DNA of 9,407 bases, from positions 1-9,407 of the forward strand of contig JAHIFK010000144.1 of assembly GCA_018900975.1 (NCBI GenBank). Direction: 5' to 3'. Both the position numbers and the translations under genes were made by a program. The notes under the pieces were generated by a model. That model worked only from the letters and a program-made list of their open reading frames with translations. It did no database searches and was not told the DNA's origin. Each line of letters begins with the position of its first letter. Positions within the stretch are counted from its first letter, which is position 1. Source of the stretch: Methanobacteriota archaeon (GTDB taxonomy: Archaea; Halobacteriota; Methanosarcinia; Methanosarcinales; Methanoperedenaceae). This document shows positions 6,474-9,407 of the stretch, piece by piece.

Positions 6474-6482
6474 GATATAAAT
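6474..6482 (+). promoter_or_regulatory. TATA box of the rpsM-rpsD-rpsK-rpoD operon
   Basis: GATATAAAT lies about 85 bases before the rpsM ATG. Initiation 25-28 bases downstream would be near 6503-6506, leaving a leader of about 57-60 bases. The box is about 40 bases from the oppositely oriented isc TATA box. Confidence 0.55.
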
Positions 6483-6504
6483 GCTAGGTAAATGTATTAG
6501 GGGT

Positions 6505-6555
6505 GCCCAGATTAAGGGCCGCGCCGGGTAACCCCGGGGCTAAAGCCACAGGAGG
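6505..6555 (+). promoter_or_regulatory. Structured GC-rich leader with Shine-Dalgarno site before rpsM
   Basis: Three short hairpins can form one after another: GCCC/GGGC at 6505-6519 with a seven-base loop; CCGGG/CCCGG at 6524-6537 around TAAC; and GGC/GCC at 6538-6547 around TAAA. AGGAGG at 6550-6555 is a strong Shine-Dalgarno site, seven bases before the ATG at 6563, and it settles the start. The GC-richness contrasts with the AT-rich surroundings. A leader ahead of a ribosomal operon could serve autogenous control, but no protein-binding site is recognised here. Confidence 0.5.
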
Positions 6556-6562
6556 AACCAGG

Positions 6563-7282
6563 ATGGCTAAAAAAGAAGAAACCAAAGAAACTAAAGATAT
6601 TAAAGAATCAGTAAAGGGTGCCCCTAAGAAAGAGGCCCCTAAGAAAGAAGCGCCCCAAGAGGCTAAGAAAGAGAAGAAGGACGATAAAAAGCACGAGGGG
6701 AAAGGGGAAGAGCACGCAAAGAAAGAGAGAAAAGGTGCTCCAAAAGAGGGGAAGAAAGAGGCCCCTAAGGAAGAAGGGCCTGAAATAAGACATATCGTTC
6801 GCATCGCGGATTCTGACCTTGATGGCAAAAGGGGCGTTCAGTATGCACTTACAGGTATTACGGGAATAAGCCGACGCGTTGCAAAGATAATTGCAGTTAA
6901 TTCAGGACTTGATCCTGTTGGCACGATCGGATACCTGAACGATGCTGATATCGATAAATTAAAATCATCAGTTGATAACATCTCTACACTTCTGCCTACA
7001 TGGATGATGAATAAACAAAACGACGTATTGACAGGCGATGACAGGCAGGTATTGGGGATGGATGTAATGCTGAGCAGGAATGAAGATATTAACCTCATGA
7101 AGAAAGCCCGTTCATATAAAGGGTTGAGGCATGAACGCGGTCTCAGGGTCAGAGGACAGCGCTCAAGGTCGACAGGCAGGAGAGGAAAGACTGTAGGAGT
7201 TTCCCGTGCTTCGATCGGAGCAGCCAAGGCTGCATCCAAAGAAGGCGAAAAGAAAGTTGAAAAGAAGGCCGGTGTTAAATAA
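6563..7282 (+). CDS. rpsM: Ribosomal protein uS13 with Lys/Glu-rich N-terminal extension
   Basis: uS13 sits in the head of the small ribosomal subunit and contacts the large subunit and P-site tRNA. The conserved body begins near residue 75 (IRHIVRIADSDLDG) and includes the helix-hairpin-helix-like TGITGISRRVAKII (97-110) and the basic GLRHERGLRVRGQRSRSTGR tract (187-206), then GVSRA. Total length from ATG 6563 is 239, against about 150-165 for typical archaeal uS13. The excess is an N-terminal arm of about 74 residues, with 24 Lys and 17 Glu plus repeated AP-KKE units, and a C-terminal K/E/A tail of about 20. Both are low-complexity and probably disordered. AGGAGG at 6550 fixes the start; a GTG at 6503 would translate the leader. 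It is the first gene of the operon and overlaps rpsD by one base (TAATG). Confidence 0.96.
   Translation: MAKKEETKETKDIKESVKGAPKKEAPKKEAPQEAKKEKKDDKKHEGKGEEHAKKERKGAPKEGKKEAPKEEGPEIRHIVRIADSDLDGKRGVQYALTGITGISRRVAKIIAVNSGLDPVGTIGYLNDADIDKLKSSVDNISTLLPTWMMNKQNDVLTGDDRQVLGMDVMLSRNEDINLMKKARSYKGLRHERGLRVRGQRSRSTGRRGKTVGVSRASIGAAKAASKEGEKKVEKKAGVK
6620..6649 (+). repeat. Tandem 15-base repeat inside the rpsM extension
   Basis: GCCCCTAAGAAAGAG at 6620-6634 is followed directly by GCCCCTAAGAAAGAA at 6635-6649, differing only at the last base. Each encodes APKKE. A related copy, GCCCCTAAGGAAGAA, lies at 6761-6775. The near-identity at synonymous positions suggests recent duplication or slippage. 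Confidence 0.8.
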
Positions 7283-7881
7283 TGGGATACCCTGGAAAGA
7301 ACCGTAAATCTTATGAAACGCCAAAACATCCATGGCAGGCAGCCAGGATAGCAAGTGAAGTCGAACTCGTAAAGGCTTATGGTCTTCGAAATAAAAAGGA
7401 AGTCTGGAAGGCTCACAGCAATCTTAAGAATTACAGGGAACTGGCACGAAAACTTCTCGCAGAGAGTTCGAAAAGAACTCTTGCAGGACCTATGAAAACA
7501 GACGCGGATAACATCCTGGGCCGCCTGAAAAGGTACGGTCTCCTGAAGTCAGAAGCCGGACTTGATGATATCCTTACTCTTCAGGTAACCACTTTCCTCG
7601 ACAGGAGATTGCAGACCCAGGTGCACAAGCAGGGACTTGCCAATACCCTGAAACAGGCGAGGCAGTTCATTGTCCACGGTCACATATCTGTTGGAGGGAG
7701 GAAGGTCACAGTTCCGGGTTATCTTGTTTCAATGGATGATGAACTGGGAATGAGTTACTATGGCAACTCACCTTTATTTGCTGAGAACCATCTGGCAAGA
7801 CCGGCGCAGGTAGTTAAGGAAATAGTGAAGGAGTCGACTAAGTCAGAACAGCCAGGTACAAAGACGGAGGTTAGATCATAA
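7282..7881 (+). CDS. rpsD: Ribosomal protein uS4
   Basis: uS4 binds 16S rRNA early in small-subunit assembly, near the junction of five helices. The 199-residue protein begins with the archaeal MGYPGKNRKSYETPKHPW region. An S4 RNA-binding domain follows at about 105-165, including LDRRLQTQVHKQGLANT (106-122) and ARQFIVHGHISVGGRKV (126-142). The last 25 or so residues are a loose polar tail. ATG 7282 shares its A with the rpsM TAA (TAATG), so translation is likely coupled. The gene order uS13-uS4-uS11 is the archaeal one. Bacterial S4 represses its own operon through a leader pseudoknot; whether archaeal uS4 does so is not shown by this sequence. Confidence 0.97.
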   Translation: MGYPGKNRKSYETPKHPWQAARIASEVELVKAYGLRNKKEVWKAHSNLKNYRELARKLLAESSKRTLAGPMKTDADNILGRLKRYGLLKSEAGLDDILTLQVTTFLDRRLQTQVHKQGLANTLKQARQFIVHGHISVGGRKVTVPGYLVSMDDELGMSYYGNSPLFAENHLARPAQVVKEIVKESTKSEQPGTKTEVRS

Positions 7882-8261
7882 TGGCAACTGAAAAATGGGG
7901 CGTAGCCCATATTTATTCCTCGTTTAATAATACCCTGATAACGATCACGGATCTAACGGGGGCAGAGACTATAGCCAAAACAAGCGGCGGCATGGTAACA
8001 AAATCTGCCAGGGAAGAGAGTTCACCGTACACAGCCATGCAGATGGCAACCCAGATCGCTGAAAAGATCAGGGATAAGGGTGTCACAGGTATTCATATAA
8101 AAGTAAGAGCTCCAGGCGGCAACATGCAGAGAAGCCCTGGACCTGGCGCCCAGGCTGCAATCCGTGCTTTTGCACGTGCCGGGATCAAGATCGGCCGCAT
8201 CGAGGATGCAACGCCAATACCCCATGATGGCACGAAAGCTAAAAAGGGAAGGCGCGTGTAA
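7881..8261 (+). CDS. rpsK: Ribosomal protein uS11
   Basis: uS11 lies on the platform of the small subunit near the mRNA exit side. The 126-residue length is normal. Conserved features are WGVAHIYSSFNNTLITITD at the N-terminus, SGGMVTKSAREESSPYTAM (35-53), the glycine-rich RAPGGNMQRSPGPGAQAAIR (76-95), and IGRIEDATPIPHDGT before a basic C-terminus ending KKGRRV. The start is decided by GGAGGT at 7866-7871, nine bases before ATG 7881, which also overlaps the rpsD stop by one base. The rpoD ATG follows after a single base. Confidence 0.97.
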   Translation: MATEKWGVAHIYSSFNNTLITITDLTGAETIAKTSGGMVTKSAREESSPYTAMQMATQIAEKIRDKGVTGIHIKVRAPGGNMQRSPGPGAQAAIRAFARAGIKIGRIEDATPIPHDGTKAKKGRRV

Positions 8262-8262
8262 A

Positions 8263-9054
8263 ATGGATATTGACATACTTGAACTATCAGAACGCAAAGC
8301 CAGGTTCGTCCTGTCAGGCGTATCTGTTTCGTTTGCCAATGCTTTGAGAAGAAGCATCCTTGCAGAGGTTCCGGTAATGGCAATAGATGAGATCAACATC
8401 TATGATAACACATCTGTCCTGTTCGATGAACAGCTCGCGCTGCGAATGGGGCTTATACCCCTGAAAGCAGATACAAAGAATTTCTCTATGCCTGAAGACT
8501 GCACCTGTGAAGGAAATGGCTGTCCAACATGCCGGGTATCAATGACCCTGAGCGCGGAAGGTCCCAAAATCGTAAATTCGGGTGAAATCGTGTCCTCAGA
8601 CCCGGGGGTACATCCCGCGGATGCGACTATACCTATCGTTGAGCTTAAAGACAAACACAAGGTCGTCCTGGAGGCTATTGCAAGGCTGGGTACATACAGG
8701 AAGCATGCTAAATGGCAGGCTGGTATAGTGAGCGGATACAAGAACATGCCCGTGCTGACCTTCAAGGAATGCGACCTGTGCGGAGAATGTGTAAAGGTAT
8801 GCCCGCGCGATATACTGAAAATTGAAGGAAATAAAGTGGAGATCACGGATAAGGGTCTCATAGAGTGTTCGCTTTGCAAGTTATGCGAGGAAATCTGCGA
8901 AATGGATGCAATTTCAGTAGGTTATGATCCTGAATCTTTTGTGATGATGTTCGAGACAAGCGGTGGGATCACAGCGGCGGAACTTGCTGTTGAGGCTGCC
9001 ACCAGCATCAAGACAAGAGCACAGAAGATGGGGGAGATACTCGATACGCTCTAA
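8263..9054 (+). CDS. rpoD: DNA-directed RNA polymerase subunit D (Rpo3) with ferredoxin-like domain carrying two 4-Cys motifs
   Basis: RpoD is the archaeal equivalent of half of the bacterial alpha dimer; it pairs with RpoL to begin RNA polymerase assembly. The 263-residue protein starts with the alpha-like N-terminal domain, with the signature VSFANALRRSILAEVPVMAI at 22-41. A Cys group at C80, C82, C87 and C90 could bind metal. A ferredoxin-like insertion at about 165-222 carries C170-x2-C173-x2-C176-x3-C180-P and C202-x2-C205-x2-C208-x3-C212, both complete for [4Fe-4S] ligation. The last segment (225-263) completes the dimerisation domain. Methanosarcina acetivorans RpoD is known to bind two [4Fe-4S] clusters that affect D/L and enzyme assembly; the same is inferred here. 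ATG 8263 is one base past the uS11 stop. An upstream in-frame ATG at 8164 lies inside rpsK and is rejected. Confidence 0.97.
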   Translation: MDIDILELSERKARFVLSGVSVSFANALRRSILAEVPVMAIDEINIYDNTSVLFDEQLALRMGLIPLKADTKNFSMPEDCTCEGNGCPTCRVSMTLSAEGPKIVNSGEIVSSDPGVHPADATIPIVELKDKHKVVLEAIARLGTYRKHAKWQAGIVSGYKNMPVLTFKECDLCGECVKVCPRDILKIEGNKVEITDKGLIECSLCKLCEEICEMDAISVGYDPESFVMMFETSGGITAAELAVEAATSIKTRAQKMGEILDTL

Positions 9055-9077
9055 AGAGTCAGGTTACGCTTTTTGGC

Positions 9078-9108
9078 GTCCACACATATTGCCCTGCAAT
9101 ATGTGGAC
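9078..9108 (+). terminator. Stem-loop 24 bases after rpoD, candidate terminator or mRNA 3'-end structure
   Basis: GTCCAC (9078-9083) pairs with GTGGAC (9103-9108), and ATATTGC (9086-9092) pairs with GCAATAT (9096-9102). This makes a 13-bp stem with a two-base bulge (AC, 9084-9085) and a three-base CCT loop. No U-run follows, so it is not a classical intrinsic terminator. Its place right after the last operon gene suggests a 3'-end, processing or stability role. Confidence 0.5.
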
Positions 9109-9123
9109 TCAGATCCTATCAAT

Positions 9124-9132
9124 AAAATATAT
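9124..9132 (+). promoter_or_regulatory. Candidate TATA box of tRNA-Leu
   Basis: AAAATATAT lies about 38 bases before the mature tRNA 5' end, suitable for initiation a few bases upstream of it. It suggests the tRNA has its own promoter after the rpoD stem-loop. Confidence 0.45.
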
Positions 9133-9165
9133 CTTTATGCTCTGCTTTTAAGGAGCATTCTATTT

Positions 9166-9250
9166 GCGGAGGTTGCCCAGACCGGTCAAAGGCGCCAGCT
9201 TGAGGGGCTGGTTTCGAAGGAATTCGTGGGTTCAAATCCCATCCTCCGCA
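9166..9250 (+). tRNA. tRNA-Leu (anticodon GAG)
   Basis: An 85-base class II tRNA. The acceptor stem GCGGAGG (9166-9172) pairs perfectly with CCTCCGC (9243-9249), and A9250 is the discriminator, as expected for leucine. The D stem is GCC (9175-9177) / GGC (9191-9193). The anticodon stem is CCAGC (9195-9199) / GCTGG (9207-9211) around loop TTGAGGG, putting GAG at 9202-9204, which reads CUC and CUU. The long variable arm is 9212-9225 (14 bases). The T arm is GTGGG-TTCAAAT-CCCAT (9226-9242) with one G-U pair. No intron is seen and CCA is not encoded. Confidence 0.96.
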
Positions 9251-9407
9251 TATAATTATTATTTAATTAACTTGACTTTGTTACATTAATACTTAAGTCG
9301 TTCGCAAAACCATCTGGAATCCAAATAATCACATAAAAAGATCAATGCCAAAACATAAAAATTGTCTCATATTGAAATTTTGTCATAAAAACACCACAAA
9401 CCATAAC
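9251..9407. other. AT-rich stretch to the window edge, no gene recognised
   Basis: These 157 bases are strongly AT-rich, unlike the coding DNA before them. T-rich runs just after the tRNA (9251-9270) could act as an archaeal terminator. No coding frame of meaningful length, tRNA or repeat is visible. Confidence 0.5.

Noticed and set aside
6503..6562. GTG start adding 20 residues to uS13
   Set aside because: A strong AGGAGG lies seven bases before ATG 6563, the upstream codons cover the GC-rich hairpins, and the probable transcription start is close to 6503.
6563..6784. uS13 extension as a separate upstream gene or a frameshift fusion
   Set aside because: The frame is continuous, no start with a Shine-Dalgarno site occurs near the conserved body, and similar low-complexity residues recur at the C-terminus of the same protein.
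8164..8262. Longer RpoD reading frame starting inside rpsK
   Set aside because: It would overlap uS11 by about 100 bases; RpoD proteins start at the MDIDILEL-type N-terminus found at 8263.
9342..9407. Minus-strand frame open to the right edge, ending in TGA at 9342-9344
   Set aside because: Only 21 codons are visible, with no motif and AT-rich composition like the surrounding noncoding DNA; it could be a gene tail, but nothing supports it.

Overview
The window reads as chromosomal DNA of a euryarchaeon, most likely one related to the Methanosarcinales / ANME-2d (Methanoperedens-like) lineage. Three things point there. The gene order uS13-uS4-uS11-RpoD is the archaeal ribosomal/RNA polymerase operon. 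RpoD carries an inserted ferredoxin-like domain with two complete four-cysteine motifs, as described for Methanosarcina. Promoters look archaeal: AT-rich TATA boxes lie about 25-30 bases before starts, and several transcripts are probably leaderless. The genus is inference only. No mobile element, CRISPR array or broken gene is visible.

Left part (1-2285). On the minus strand, a protein of unknown function is followed, with a 4-base ATGA overlap, by a YfcE-type metallophosphoesterase cut by the left edge. Divergent from them is a sugar-phosphate nucleotidyltransferase with a left-handed beta-helix C-terminus, probably for surface glycan precursors. It ends tail to tail with rpiA, the two stop codons sharing bases.

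Middle (2282-4522). rpiA (ribose-5-phosphate isomerase) and an ABC-transporter ATPase without an adjacent permease run on the minus strand. A small three-helix membrane protein runs the other way. The spacer between ATPase and membrane protein holds a perfect 10-base inverted repeat, and the spacer before rpiA holds a duplicated TATA-like box.

Fe-S region (4520-6413, minus). iscS, iscU and a helix-turn-helix protein with a C-terminal Cys/His cluster form a tightly coupled operon; every junction is an ATGA overlap. The third gene is a candidate dedicated regulator of cluster assembly.

Right part (6474-9250, plus). Divergent from the isc operon is rpsM-rpsD-rpsK-rpoD with junctions of TAATG, TAATG and one base. 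uS13 has an unusual Lys/Glu-rich N-terminal extension, and a short GC-rich structured leader precedes its Shine-Dalgarno site. After rpoD come a strong stem-loop, tRNA-Leu(GAG), and 157 AT-rich bases with no gene. The arrangement places the genes that build Fe-S clusters back to back with the operon encoding a probable Fe-S-binding subunit of RNA polymerase.
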